From Hymenobacter lapidiphilus (GTDB taxonomy: Bacteria > Bacteroidota > Bacteroidia > Cytophagales > Hymenobacteraceae): a stretch of 64,000 nucleotides of DNA. Positions 41,578 through 51,089 of this stretch are shown piece by piece. The DNA lies in the NCBI RefSeq assembly GCF_003417065.2, contig NZ_QVLT01000014.1, positions 1 to 64,000 of the forward strand. The letters run 5' to 3'. Within the stretch, counting starts at the first letter, position 1. Each line of letters opens with the position of its first letter. Both the position numbers and the translations under genes were made by a program. Below the pieces are notes generated by a model. That model saw nothing but the letters and a program-made list of their open reading frames with translations, searched no databases and was not told where the DNA came from.

Positions 41578-43277
41578 GTGGGCTCGACTGGCTGATTCTG
41601 GGCGGAACGCTGCTGTTCATTGTGGGCTACGGCACCTGGCGCACCCGCCGCGCCGGCGCCTCGCTCGACGACTACCTGCTGGGCGGGCGCACGGCCTCGT
41701 GGTGGGCGGTGGGCCTGAGCATCATGGCCACGCAGGCCTCGGCCATCACCTTCATCAGCACCCCCGGCCAGGCCTACGACGACGGCATGCGCTTCATCCA
41801 GTTCTACCTGGGCCTGCCGGTGGCCATGGTGCTGATTGCGGTGTTTGCGGTGCCCATCTACCACCGCCTGCAGGTGTATACGGCCTACGAGTACCTGGAA
41901 GGCCGTTTCGACCGGCGCACCCGCACCTTCACGGCGCTGCTGTTTCTGGTGCAGCGGGGCCTCAGCAACGGCCTCTCACTCTATGCGCCGGCGCTGGTGC
42001 TGTCGGCCATTCTGGGCTGGAATATCCACCTCACCGTCTGGCTCATTGGCGGGCTAATGATTGGCTACACCGTGAGCGGTGGCACCAAGGCGGTGGCCGT
42101 AACCCAGCAGGCGCAGGTGGCCGTTATTTTTACCGGAATGGTAATTGCCGGCTACCTGCTGGTGCACTACCTGCCCGAAAACGTGGGCTTTACCGATGCC
42201 ATGCGGGTAGCTGGCTCCCAGGGCAAGCTCAACCTGATCGACTTCCATTTCGACCCCAATGACCGGTACAACTTCTGGTCGGGCATTACCGGCGGCCTGT
42301 TTCTGGCCCTCTCGTACTTCGGCACCGACCAGAGCCAGGTGCAGCGCTACCTGGCCGGCCGCGACCTGACTGAAAGCCGCCTGGGTTTGCTGATGAACGG
42401 TTTGCTCAAGATTCCGATGCAGTTCGGGATTCTGCTGCTGGGCGTGCTGCTGTTCGTGTTCTACCAGTTCAACCCGGCCCCGCTCACCTTCAACCGGCCC
42501 GTTTACCTGGAGGTAGCCCACTCCGAGCAGTACGGTCCCCAGCTGCGGGGCTTGGAGCGCAGCCACGCCACGCTATTCAAGGCTCGTGCCCAGGCCACCG
42601 GCGAGCTGGTGGCGGCCCTCAAAACCGAAGACGAGCCAGCCATTGCCGCCGCCGAAACGCGTCTGCAAACCGTACAGGCCGCCAACCTGGGGCTGCGCGA
42701 GCAGGCCCAGAAACTGATGAAGCAAGCCGTGCCCTCCGTCGAAGCCAAAGACACTGACTATGTGTTCCTGACCTTCGTGCTCAATTACCTGCCCCAGGGG
42801 CTGGTGGGCCTGGTGGTAGCTGTGGTACTAAGCGCCGCCATGGGCTCGGCCGCCGCCGGCCTCAACGCGCTGTCGTCCACTACGGTGGTGGATTTGTACC
42901 GGCCGCGCCGGCCGGGCCGCACCGAGGCGCATTACGTGGCGGCCTCGCGTTGGGCGGCGGTGGGCTGGGGCGTGCTGGGCATTGCCTTCGCCACCTTCGC
43001 CGCCCGCCTCGAAAACCTGATTCAGGCCGTCAACATCCTCGGGTCGTTCTTCTACGGCACTATTCTGGGCATCTTTATGGTAGCCTTCTTTATCAAGTCG
43101 GTGAATGGCCGCACGGTGTTCTGGTCGGCGGTGGTGGCCCAAATCGTGGTAGCGGCCCTGTTCTTCGGCACCGATATCGGCTACCTCTGGTTCAACATCA
43201 TCGGCTGCGCCCTGGTGGTCCTTTGCAGCGTAGGGCACAAGCTGTTGGCCGTAAGTCCGGGCATCAATAAGGCGTAG
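41574..43277 (+). CDS. Sodium:solute symporter (SSS family)
   Basis: The 567-aa protein has about 13 membrane helices. Family marks are WWAVGLSIMATQASAITFIS with TPGQAYDDGMRFIQFYLGLP, the GLFLALSYFGTDQSQVQRYL helix, and NALSSTTVVDLYRP after GLVGLVVAVVLSAAMGSAAAG. A soluble, Glu/Gln-rich insertion lies at about residues 350-405. It imports an unknown solute with sodium. Its ATG overlaps the stop of the small partner gene; the stop codon lies inside a palindromic element. Confidence 0.92.
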   Translation: MSGLDWLILGGTLLFIVGYGTWRTRRAGASLDDYLLGGRTASWWAVGLSIMATQASAITFISTPGQAYDDGMRFIQFYLGLPVAMVLIAVFAVPIYHRLQVYTAYEYLEGRFDRRTRTFTALLFLVQRGLSNGLSLYAPALVLSAILGWNIHLTVWLIGGLMIGYTVSGGTKAVAVTQQAQVAVIFTGMVIAGYLLVHYLPENVGFTDAMRVAGSQGKLNLIDFHFDPNDRYNFWSGITGGLFLALSYFGTDQSQVQRYLAGRDLTESRLGLLMNGLLKIPMQFGILLLGVLLFVFYQFNPAPLTFNRPVYLEVAHSEQYGPQLRGLERSHATLFKARAQATGELVAALKTEDEPAIAAAETRLQTVQAANLGLREQAQKLMKQAVPSVEAKDTDYVFLTFVLNYLPQGLVGLVVAVVLSAAMGSAAAGLNALSSTTVVDLYRPRRPGRTEAHYVAASRWAAVGWGVLGIAFATFAARLENLIQAVNILGSFFYGTILGIFMVAFFIKSVNGRTVFWSAVVAQIVVAALFFGTDIGYLWFNIIGCALVVLCSVGHKLLAVSPGINKA

Positions 43278-43375
43278 CGCCATAAGGCTGGAGCGCGAAG
43301 CTCCAGCTTCGCGTATCGTTGCTGACGTGACAACGATTTCGTTCTACGATGCGCGAAGCTGGAGCTTCGCGCTAC
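43274..43375. repeat. Palindromic element, GCGCGAAGCTCCAGCTTCGCG family
   Basis: GTAGCGC at 43274 is answered by GCGCTAC at 43375. Inside, each arm is itself a small inverted repeat (GCGAAGCTCCAGCTTCGC and GCGAAGCTGGAGCTTCGC). The left end provides the TAG stop of the symporter gene. The same family occurs at 49874-50004. Confidence 0.85.
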
Positions 43376-43402
43376 AGTCTCTTTGTGTCAGTTTTAATCA
43401 AC

Positions 43403-43438
43403 AAAAAGCCCCGTCTGACAATTCAGACGGGGCTTTTT
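43403..43438. terminator. Bidirectional intrinsic terminator
   Basis: AAAAAGCCCCGTCTGA pairs with TCAGACGGGGCTTTTT around a CAAT loop. It lies between the symporter gene and the convergent DUF2911 gene and has runs of A and T on both sides. Confidence 0.92.
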
Positions 43439-43491
43439 ATTCTTGGAAACGGATAGCTAACAGTTGATGACTCTCAGCTAACAGTTCAAAA

Positions 43492-44396
43492 TTACTTAGC
43501 CTTCTTGGCTTCCATAATCAGCTCGTCGTTCATCTTCACGTAGTCCATGTTCTTGGCTTCGGTGGCCAGCTTCTTCGACATTTCGGCGGCCGTAACGGCA
43601 CCTTTGTAGTCCTTCATCTTCATGCGGATTTTAGCCTCGGTCAGCATGTTCCAGAACTTGGGGTCCTTGGCGTTGGCCTGCTGCATCCAGGTCAGGGCCT
43701 GCTTGAGGTCCTTGTCGTTGTCGAGGTAGTACACGGCAGCGGCTGCCAGGTCGCCGTTGGTAGGGCTGGCGTTGTTGATGACCTTCTCATTGATCTGGGC
43801 CATTACCTTGGGCTCCACGTCGGCCGTGAGCTTGAATTTTACGGCCGTCTGGTCCCACATCATCACCACATTGGTGGTGGCGGGGGTGAAGTCGCTGAGG
43901 TCGATGGTGAAGATTTCGACTTTCGAGTTCAGCTTTATTGGCTTCACTTTAAAGCTGGCCACGTTCTCCTCATCCTTGAAGCCGTCCACGTTGGCCCCCA
44001 TCTTGGTGTTCTTGTTGAGTACAATGGTCCACTCGGTTTTGCCGGGGATGGTGTAAAGGCCGTACTCACCGGCGGCTACTTTCTTGCCTTCTACCAGGAT
44101 GTCGTCGGCAAATTTGATGGTGGTAGTGTTGTTGGCGCCGGTGCGCAGCGCTGGCCGTAGATAACCACGCTCTTGTCGGCGGCGTCGCCGAAGCCCAGGC
44201 GGGTGCGCAGGCTGGGCCGGAAATAGGTGATGGTTACGTCGGTGAGGCCCACGCGCTGCATCAGAGTGCTTTTGGGGCTGGGCTGGGGCGTGCTGATTTG
44301 CGCCTGAGCCGCGCCGCCGCCGAGCAGCAAACCGGTGAGAACCAACGTGGCGCCGGGGATGCGGGCAGTGGAAGGACGAGAGGTGGAAAACGACAT
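43492..44396 (-). pseudogene. DUF2911 domain protein, interrupted by a one-base frameshift
   Basis: The first part (from ATG at 44396) has a signal peptide and STLMQRVGLTDVTITYFRPS, typical of DUF2911, up to IYGQR near 44148. There the frame slips: reading one base later restores WRTGANNTTTIKF, then GEYGLYTIPGKTEWTIVLNK and the remaining domain to the stop at 43492, followed by a TPR-like tail (LKQALTWMQQANAKDPKFWN). A single missing G (CGCTGCGC for CGCTGGCGC) explains it. It would otherwise be a complete exported protein of about 300 aa. A sequence error cannot be excluded. Confidence 0.8.
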
Positions 44397-44631
44397 ACGA
44401 AGCAGGAATAGGGGTGAAGGTGAGAGTAGTTTCAGGGTAAAAATAAGCAAACCAAAATCGTCCGCTCGCTCAGCCAACTCGCCGGCTGCCCGGAAGTTCA
44501 GATGCTGAGATTTTCGCCATCAGTTGATACGCTTCAGCCGATGTTCCGATACCAGAGGCCCGCAGTCAAATATACCGGAGTGTAATAGTCCGCCGGATGC
44601 CTGGCCGTAGCGGCCGATACACGGCCACCGC

Positions 44632-45165
44632 TTAAATCCGCTGCTGCCGAATCTGGTGGCGCTCCAGCAGCCGGGCTACGTCGGCGGCGGTAGCGGGGGC
44701 CTGCAGGCAGCGCATATCCAGGTAGTAGCAGGCTGCCGCGGTAGGGTAGAGCAGCAGCCAGTCGGGCCCCACCCACACGGCCCGCCGGATAAGCTTCCAT
44801 TGCCCCGGAAACTTGCCCAGCGCACTGCGACCGATGATTTCGGTAGCAGTCAGGGTGAAGTCGACGGGCTGCTGCAGCGCCTGCTGCCGCTGGTAGCCGC
44901 GCCGCAGTTGCCAGCGCACCAGCGCCAGCCGAAGCAGCCCGTAGGCTACGCCCACGCCCAGGAACACGAGCGTGAAGGGGCTGCCAAGCCGGCCGTTCTG
45001 CCACAGGTCCAGCCCCACGCTCAGATTCAGTAGTAATAGGGCCGCACCCAGCAGCCAGTACAGGCGGCGCGTGGCCGGCCGCGCCCGCCACAGCCGGAAG
45101 TTCACGGCCACAAACTCGTCGGCCGACAGGCGCACGGCGGGCAGGTGATAAGGTGGTTCGGGCAA
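44632..45165 (-). CDS. YcxB-like membrane protein, 177 aa
   Basis: The protein has an N-terminal soluble stretch (LSADEFVAVNFRLWRARPAT), two membrane helices (LYWLLGAALLLLNLSVGLDL and SPFTLVFLGVGVAYGLLRLA) and a C-terminal domain with FTLTATEIIGRSALGKFPGQ and LIRRAVWVGPDWLLLYPTAA. That layout matches YcxB-type proteins of unknown function. The gene starts 12 bp after the ABC exporter stop and is probably in its operon. Confidence 0.65.
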   Translation of the reverse strand: MPEPPYHLPAVRLSADEFVAVNFRLWRARPATRRLYWLLGAALLLLNLSVGLDLWQNGRLGSPFTLVFLGVGVAYGLLRLALVRWQLRRGYQRQQALQQPVDFTLTATEIIGRSALGKFPGQWKLIRRAVWVGPDWLLLYPTAAACYYLDMRCLQAPATAADVARLLERHQIRQQRI

Positions 45166-45177
45166 AACAAGGAGTGC

Positions 45178-47025
45178 TTACGTCAGCTCGAACTGCAGGC
45201 GCAGCAAGTTGGCGTAGAGGCCGCCTTCCCGCTCGCTTAGCTCTTCGTGGGTGCCTTGCTCCACAATGCGGCCGCCGTCGATGACCAGGATTTTGTCCAC
45301 TTTCCGAATGGTGCTGAGGCGGTGGGCGATGATGATGCTGGTGCGGTTCTGCATCAGCTCGTCCATGGCGCCCTGCACCAGCATCTCGCTTTCCGAATCG
45401 AGCGAGGACGTGGCTTCGTCGAGGATGAGGATGGCGGGGTTTTTCAGGATGGCGCGGGCGATGGCCACGCGCTGGCGCTGCCCGCCCGAGAGCTTGATAC
45501 CCCGCTCGCCCACCACCGTATCGAGGCCTTCGGGGAAGCCCTGAATGAAGCGGTAGGCGTTGGCCCGCTCGGCGGCCTCGATGATTTCGGCATCGGTGGC
45601 ACCGGGGCGGCCGTAGGCGATATTCTCGCGGATGGAACCACCGAACAGCAGCGTCTCCTGGGGTACAATGCCGATTTGGCGACGCAACGCCGTCAGGTCG
45701 TAATCGGCTACCGGGTGGCCGTCGATGATGATGCTGCCGCCACTTAGGGGGTAAAACTGCATCAACAGGCCGGCAATGGTGCTTTTGCCGGCGCCGCTGG
45801 GACCCACGAGGGCAATTTTCTCGCCCGCGCCGATGTGGAAGTCAATGTCGGTGAGCACCGGCACGTCGGGACGGGTGGGGTAGCGGAAGGCCACGTGCTC
45901 GTAGCGGATGTCGCCCTCGATGCTGACCGGCACGATGCCGGTAGCGGGCTCGTGGTGGGTGGGCTCGGGCGTTTCGTCCAGAATTTCAAGGATGCGCTCG
46001 GACGCGCCCAGCGTGCTCTGCACCTTGCCGTACATCTCACCTAAACCGGCAATAGAAGCCCCAATAAAGGCCGTGAACAGCAGGAAGGTGAGTAGCTGGT
46101 CCACTTCGAGATGGTCGGGGCCGGGGTAGTAAACCAGCGTAGCCGCCCGCCACAAAATCAGGATAATGGCACCGGTGAGGCCGATAATGATGAACGAGAC
46201 GAAGCCGCCGCGGTACAAGTTGCTCTTCAGCGCCGCCCGTACCACCCGGTCGAGGGCCGTGCCATAGCGGTTGGTTTCGAACCGCTCGTTGGTAAAGGCC
46301 TTCACCGAGTTGATGGCCTGCAGGGTCTCCTCGACGATGGTGTTGGTGTTGGCTAGCTCCAGTTGGGTTTCGCGGGCTAGTACCCGGATTTTGCGCCCGA
46401 ACAGTCCGGCCGCCAGGATGATGGGTGGAAACGTAATCAGCATGAACAACGACAGCTTCACCGACACAATCATGATGGCCGTAATGCCGATGAGCAGGGT
46501 CGAAATCTGCCGGAACAGCTCGGCCAGCGTCAGCGAAAACGTGTCCTGAATCTGACCTACATCAGAGGTAATGCGCGAGGTGATGGCGCCCACGCGGTTC
46601 TGCTCGAAGTAGGGAATGGGCAGCTGCACGAACTTGCCGTAGAGCGCCCGCCGAATGTCGCGCACTGTAAACTCGCCCACCTGGGTAAAAAACCAAATGC
46701 GCCCGAACGAAAAGAGCCCCTGGAACACAATGATGGCAAACAGCAGCAGCGCAATCTGGTCGATGCCCAGCACCCAGCCGTTAGGCAACACCAGGGGCCG
46801 ATGGTCGGCCGCCCCCAGGAGCTTGCCGGCCAGCCACGGGAAGGCCATGAACGTGCTGCTGCTGAGCAGCAGCATCAGCGTGCCCACTATAAACTTGCCT
46901 TTGTATGGCAGCATGTAGCGGAAAATCCGCAGGCTGCGCTTGAGCGACTCCTTGTTTACTTTTGGTTTGGGCAGCTCGGCCGTTGCCGGGTCGCTGCCGC
47001 TGCTATTCATTCCACTTCGGGCCAT
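45178..47025 (-). CDS. ABC exporter, fused membrane and ATPase domains (MsbA-like)
   Basis: The 615-aa half-transporter has six membrane helices (about 30-340) and one nucleotide-binding domain (about 370-610). The Walker A is GPSGAGKST, the signature LSGGQRQRVAIARA, the Walker B AILILDEATSSLDSES, and the switch His lies in IIIAHRLSTI. It should work as a homodimer exporting a lipid or hydrophobic compound. The first helices are typical of MsbA/multidrug relatives, but the substrate is not known. An in-frame ATG at 47010 is an alternative start. Confidence 0.93.
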   Translation of the reverse strand: MARSGMNSSGSDPATAELPKPKVNKESLKRSLRIFRYMLPYKGKFIVGTLMLLLSSSTFMAFPWLAGKLLGAADHRPLVLPNGWVLGIDQIALLLFAIIVFQGLFSFGRIWFFTQVGEFTVRDIRRALYGKFVQLPIPYFEQNRVGAITSRITSDVGQIQDTFSLTLAELFRQISTLLIGITAIMIVSVKLSLFMLITFPPIILAAGLFGRKIRVLARETQLELANTNTIVEETLQAINSVKAFTNERFETNRYGTALDRVVRAALKSNLYRGGFVSFIIIGLTGAIILILWRAATLVYYPGPDHLEVDQLLTFLLFTAFIGASIAGLGEMYGKVQSTLGASERILEILDETPEPTHHEPATGIVPVSIEGDIRYEHVAFRYPTRPDVPVLTDIDFHIGAGEKIALVGPSGAGKSTIAGLLMQFYPLSGGSIIIDGHPVADYDLTALRRQIGIVPQETLLFGGSIRENIAYGRPGATDAEIIEAAERANAYRFIQGFPEGLDTVVGERGIKLSGGQRQRVAIARAILKNPAILILDEATSSLDSESEMLVQGAMDELMQNRTSIIIAHRLSTIRKVDKILVIDGGRIVEQGTHEELSEREGGLYANLLRLQFELT

Positions 47026-47036
47026 TTCTTCTGGGA

Positions 47037-47150
47037 AGCTGGAAGCTAGGAGCCAGAAGCCAAGAGTTGGAAGAAAGAAGTGGGGAAGCCTGTATTTCGG
47101 CCTCCCAGTTCTTTAATTCTAGCTCCCGGCTTCTACCTTCTAGCTCCTCA
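47037..47150. repeat. Imperfect purine-rich palindrome in the TonB-ABC gap
   Basis: GGAAGCTAGGAGCCAGAAGCC on the left is partly complementary to GGCTTCTACCTTCTAGCTCC on the right, and the middle (AAGAAAGAAG against CTTTAATTCT) continues the pairing imperfectly. It spans nearly the whole gap between two co-directional genes. It appears to be a decayed palindromic element. Confidence 0.5.
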
Positions 47151-47630
47151 TTATTCAAATTTCGGTTTGCCCTGCTCTACCTGCAGGCCCTCGGAAACCC
47201 CAAACGGCACGGGCAGGCGCACCTGGATGGGCACGGGCTGGCCCTTGCGGGTGGCGGGTTTCCAGGCGGGCATCTGGCCCAGCACCCGCAGCGCCTCGGT
47301 GTCGCACTCAGGGCTCAGGGGCTGCACCACCGAAGGGTTGGTCAGGTGGCCGTCGGCTTCCACCGTGAAGGTCATAACCACGTGGCCGCTGATTTGCTTG
47401 ACGCCGGCGGCTTCCGGATACTTCAGGTTCTGCTGGAAAAACTGGTTCAGGCCCTTGGCGCCGCCCGGAAACTGGGGTGGCACGTCGGGGCGGTTGGCGG
47501 CGGGCTTCGCCTGGGCCTTCATGGCCGTGGCTTTCAGCTCGACGGGCTTTTTGGCCGGCGCCGGCTGCTGGGCCCGCGCTTCCCAAAGGCCCAAAGATAC
47601 GAGCAGCAGGATGAAGGGAAGGTGTTTCAT
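47151..47630 (-). CDS. Exported TonB C-terminal domain protein, 159 aa
   Basis: A signal peptide ends at LWEARAQ (about 21). After a short Ala/Pro/Lys linker comes a TonB C-terminal domain: PQFPGGAKGLNQFFQQNLKY, then YPEAAGVKQISGHVVMTFTV and LGQMPAWKPATRKGQPVPIQ. It lacks the N-terminal inner-membrane anchor and long Pro-rich spacer of true energy transducers, so it is more likely a periplasmic binding or partner protein. It is co-directional with the ABC exporter downstream. Confidence 0.85.
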   Translation of the reverse strand: MKHLPFILLLVSLGLWEARAQQPAPAKKPVELKATAMKAQAKPAANRPDVPPQFPGGAKGLNQFFQQNLKYPEAAGVKQISGHVVMTFTVEADGHLTNPSVVQPLSPECDTEALRVLGQMPAWKPATRKGQPVPIQVRLPVPFGVSEGLQVEQGKPKFE

Positions 47631-47746
47631 GTGGAGGGCTTGAAGGCTGGAGGGCTTATCGTCGGCGCTAGTGGTCGGGCAAACTCAGCTGTCATTCGGG
47701 CTGACAGGCGGGGCCACTGCTCGCGCGGTTTACTTCACAACAACCC

Positions 47747-49228
47747 TTACGCGACGGGGTTCAATTCGAGGTTGCGCGGGCGCGAAATTATCCACAGCCC
47801 CAGGAAGGTAAGCAAGCCGTTGAGAATCAGGATTTCGAAGCCGAACTTATAGCCCCACCAGGCTTCAGAGTTGGCGTTGATGAACCAGGTAAGCAACGGC
47901 GTGAGCAGGCACAGGGGCAGCACGAGCTTGTCGTGGAGGCCGCGGCTGGTGAAAATGCCGAACGAGTACAGCCCCAGCAGCGGCCCGTAGGTGTAGCCAG
48001 CGGCCTTGAACACGGCCGTAATCACGCTCTGGTCGTTGATGGCCCGAAAAATGAGGATAATCACAATCAGTACCACCGAAAAGCCGAAGTGGGTGAGCTG
48101 GCGGATTTTCTTCTGCTTTTTCTCCTCGTACTGTCCAATGCCGAGCATGTCGATGCAGAACGAGGTGGTGAGGGCCGTCAGGGCCGAGTCGGCGGAGGCG
48201 TACGTGACGGCAATGATGCCCAGAATAAATATCACGCCCGCAAACAGGCTGAAGTGGTTGGTAGCCAGCAACGGGAACACGCTGTCGCCGATAACGGCGC
48301 CGGTTTCGGGGTTGACGGGCAGCGCGATGCCCTTGGCGGCGGCAAACTGGTAGAGCAGCACCCCGAGCGAGAGGAAAAAGATGTTCACGAGCACAATGGC
48401 AATCGTGAACCAGAACATGTTCTTCTGGGCATCGGCCAGGTTGCGGCAGCTCAGGTTTTTCTGCATCAAATCCTGGTCGAGGCCGGTCATCACAATGGTG
48501 ATAAAGGCGCCCGAGGCAAACTGCTTCCAGAAGAACTTATCGTCTTTGGGGTCGGAGAAGTAAATCTGCGACATGGAGCTGTCCTTCACCGTTTCCACCA
48601 GCCCGGCGAAGCCCAGGTTGAGTTCGTCGGCCATCAGGTAAATGCTCACAGCCACGCAAATCAGCATGGCCATAGTCTGGAAAGTATCGGTCCAGAGGAT
48701 GGTTTTGAGGCCCCCGCTGAAGGTGTAGAGGTAAATCAGGAAGATGGCGACCGTAACGGTAACGGCAAACGGCACGCCCAGGCTGTCGAACACGGCCAGC
48801 TGCAGCACCCCGGCCACCAGAAACACCCGGAACGCCGCGCCCACCGCCCGCGAAAGCAGGAAGAAGAACGCGCCCGTTTTGTAGCTCCAGAAGCCGAACC
48901 GCTGCTCCAGGTACGTGTAAATACTCACCAGCCGCAGCCGGTAGTAGAGCGGCATAAGCACGGTGCCAATCACCAGATAACCTACCGTGTAGCCCAGCAC
49001 CACGGCCATGTAGCTCCAGCCCTGCCCGGCCACCATACCCGGAATCGAGATGAACGTAACGCCCGAAAGCGAGGTGCCAATCATGGCAAAGGCCACCATG
49101 TACCAGGGCGCGTTGCGGTTGGCAATGAAGAACGACTCGCTCGTGGCCCCGCGCGAAGTGAGGTAGGCAATAAAGATGAGGACCACAAAGTAGCCCGCAA
49201 TCAGACTCAGAATAAGGGTGGGGGACAT
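47747..49228 (-). CDS. Sodium:solute symporter (SSS family)
   Basis: The 493-aa protein has about 13 membrane helices. Key stretches are FFIANRNAPWYMVAFAMIGT with SLSGVTFISIPGMVAGQGWS, the FSGGLKTILWTDTFQTMAML helix and AVTYASADSALTALTTSFCI. It differs clearly from the symporter at 41574-43277 and has no small partner gene. The substrate is not known; close relatives are often annotated only as sodium:solute symporters. It is transcribed alone. Confidence 0.92.
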   Translation of the reverse strand: MSPTLILSLIAGYFVVLIFIAYLTSRGATSESFFIANRNAPWYMVAFAMIGTSLSGVTFISIPGMVAGQGWSYMAVVLGYTVGYLVIGTVLMPLYYRLRLVSIYTYLEQRFGFWSYKTGAFFFLLSRAVGAAFRVFLVAGVLQLAVFDSLGVPFAVTVTVAIFLIYLYTFSGGLKTILWTDTFQTMAMLICVAVSIYLMADELNLGFAGLVETVKDSSMSQIYFSDPKDDKFFWKQFASGAFITIVMTGLDQDLMQKNLSCRNLADAQKNMFWFTIAIVLVNIFFLSLGVLLYQFAAAKGIALPVNPETGAVIGDSVFPLLATNHFSLFAGVIFILGIIAVTYASADSALTALTTSFCIDMLGIGQYEEKKQKKIRQLTHFGFSVVLIVIILIFRAINDQSVITAVFKAAGYTYGPLLGLYSFGIFTSRGLHDKLVLPLCLLTPLLTWFINANSEAWWGYKFGFEILILNGLLTFLGLWIISRPRNLELNPVA

Positions 49229-49452
49229 TTCCTAGTGCTTAGTTATTGGTGCCTAGAGCTTAGCCTGTTCTCTGAGCCTTGGCAGAATGGTGGGCAAAAC
49301 AGGGCGAAAAGGCAAAACTACGATTCTATAACTGCTTGCGCGGAAGTCGCTAAAAACCCAATCAAGCAGCAGCCAAACCGCTATACCGGCCAACGGTAGC
49401 GCCTGGCCGTTTGAGGTGTACATTTGACAACCAACATTTTCAGGTAGAAATT

Positions 49453-49827
49453 ATGACAAGTAAACTGTTCACAAGTGTGCGAATTCTTTTTGGAGTATTC
49501 CTGCTCTTCTTCGGATTTGATCATTTTTTCAATTACATCCCTTTCCCCGAGATGGCACCCAAGGCCGACGCTTATTTTGCAAGCCTGTCGTCCACTGGCG
49601 TGATGCAGATGGTCGGAGTTGTGGAAATCGTTTCGGCTCTGGCCTTTATATTCAATAAGTACGGAGCCCTGATGGCCGCCATACTCATGAGCGTATCCAT
49701 TAATGCCGTTCTGTTTCATATTTCATTAGACCCTGCTAAAATTTACGGGGCGCTTATGCTTTTGATTCTCAATGTAAGCATGCTCTATTTTTATAGAAAT
49801 CAATACGACCAACTCTTAAAACCCTAG
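49453..49827 (+). CDS. DoxX-like membrane protein, 124 aa
   Basis: Four membrane helices are predicted, starting TSKLFTSVRILFGVFLLFFG, with GFDHFFNYIP after the first helix and GVVEIVSALAFIFNKYGAL as the third, as in DoxX-like proteins. It has no known enzyme motif. The DNA is less GC-rich than its neighbours. The start at 49453 is preferred to 49411 because it places the first helix at the N-terminus. Confidence 0.8.
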   Translation: MTSKLFTSVRILFGVFLLFFGFDHFFNYIPFPEMAPKADAYFASLSSTGVMQMVGVVEIVSALAFIFNKYGALMAAILMSVSINAVLFHISLDPAKIYGALMLLILNVSMLYFYRNQYDQLLKP

Positions 49828-49873
49828 CCCGATATACAGTTCGCCAAACCGCTATAAGCCCCAATAACCACAA

Positions 49874-50004
49874 GACTTATGCAAAAGTAGGCCGTAAGCC
49901 TGTAGCGCGAAGCTCCAGCTTCGCGCATCGTTAAACATAATTATTTGGAAGTCAGCACCGATACGCGAAGCTGAGCTTCGCGCTACAGCCGTTTTGCGTA
50001 AGTC
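49874..50004. repeat. Palindromic element, GCGCGAAGCTCCAGCTTCGCG family
   Basis: GACTTATGCAAAAG on the left answers CTTACGC-type sequence on the right (GTTTTGCGTAAGTC). The core TGTAGCGCGAAGCTCCAGCT is shared with 43274-43375. It is the only part of the gap between the DoxX-like and metallo-hydrolase genes that shows structure. Confidence 0.82.
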
Positions 50005-50019
50005 CTACTAAGCACCAAG

Positions 50020-51033
50020 CTAAACCCAATCCTGCCAGCGCAGCACCTCGCCCACGGCGGGGATATGCAGCTCAGCGCGCAGCATGCCCGAGGCGGCAAT
50101 TTCGCTGAGCAGGCGCTGGGGTTCCGAGGCGGGCTCATCGCTTAAGTCGAAGGTGCCGTGGTGCATGGGCACCAGGTGGCCCGCCCGCAGCAGGTTGGCC
50201 GCCTTGGCCGATTCGTGGGGGTTGGTGTGGCTGCCCGACATCATATAGGCCGGCTTGTAGGCCCCGATGGGCATCAGCACGACATCCAGGGGCCCGAACT
50301 GCCGCTCAATCTCCTCGAAATGGCCGTTCATGTTGGTGTCGCCGGCGAAATAGATGGTGCGGCCGTCGGGCAGGCGCAGCAGCAACGAGCCCCAGAGCAC
50401 CTCATTCACATCGAGCAGGCCGCGGCGGTACCAGTGCGAGGCGGGCAGCGCGAACAACTCGAAAGGCGCCTCAGGGCCTAGGTCGAACTGCTGCCACCAG
50501 CCGGCTTCCTGCACCGGCAGCTTGGGGGCCATACCGCGCAGCAGTTTCGGCAGCCCCAGTGGCCCGAAGGCTCGCAGCTGCGGGTTCTGGCGGGCCAGCA
50601 GTTTAATGGACTGCTCGTCGAGGTGGTCGCGGTGGCCGTGGCTGAGCAGCAGCAGATCGATGCCCACGAGGTCTTCGGGGCGGCAGGGCAGGGCGTGGCG
50701 GCGGCGCAGGCCCACCGACGAGAATAGCAGCGGGTCGGTAATCATCGTCACGCCCGCCACCCGCAGCACGAAGCTGGAGTGGCCCAGCCACAGCAGTCCG
50801 TCCTCCTGGCTGCGCAGGAACTCGGTGCCGTCTACCACGTCCGGGGCCCAGGTATCGGCCTTCTTTTCTTCCTTCTGCGGATTCTTGCTCAGCTGCCACT
50901 TAAGCAGCGTGCTCAGCTGCGGCTCGTACAGTTCCGGGCCGTTGCAGTATGCGTTGCCCACCAGTTTGTTGCCGGGGTAGGCGGGTTTAATGGTGCGCAA
51001 ATCGGGGTTGCGCACGAAGCGGACGGAGGCCAT
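50020..51033 (-). CDS. Metallo-beta-lactamase fold hydrolase (NAPE-PLD/UlaG-like)
   Basis: The 337-aa enzyme starts at 51033. It shows the zinc motif LLLLSHGHRDHLDEQSIKLL (HxHxDH), a DTNMNGHFEEI Asp, and later MMSGSHTNPHESAK and LVPMHHGTFDLSDEP His residues. LLWLGHSSFVLRVAGVTMIT is the first sheet. The closest well-known relatives are NAPE-hydrolysing phospholipase D and the UlaG-type lactonases, so a phosphodiester or lactone substrate is possible. A promoter pair is seen at 51090-51119. Confidence 0.88.
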   Translation of the reverse strand: MASVRFVRNPDLRTIKPAYPGNKLVGNAYCNGPELYEPQLSTLLKWQLSKNPQKEEKKADTWAPDVVDGTEFLRSQEDGLLWLGHSSFVLRVAGVTMITDPLLFSSVGLRRRHALPCRPEDLVGIDLLLLSHGHRDHLDEQSIKLLARQNPQLRAFGPLGLPKLLRGMAPKLPVQEAGWWQQFDLGPEAPFELFALPASHWYRRGLLDVNEVLWGSLLLRLPDGRTIYFAGDTNMNGHFEEIERQFGPLDVVLMPIGAYKPAYMMSGSHTNPHESAKAANLLRAGHLVPMHHGTFDLSDEPASEPQRLLSEIAASGMLRAELHIPAVGEVLRWQDWV

Positions 51034-51089
51034 GCAGAAGGTAGCGTAACGAAACAAAGCGCCGCCGCTAAACGGGCCGGGGCAGCGCG

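Noticed and set aside
47933..49399. A 488-codon open frame antisense to the second sodium symporter
   Set aside because: It is His/Asn/Gln-rich without domain-like order and mirrors the codon bias of the symporter on the other strand; long antisense frames are expected at this GC content.
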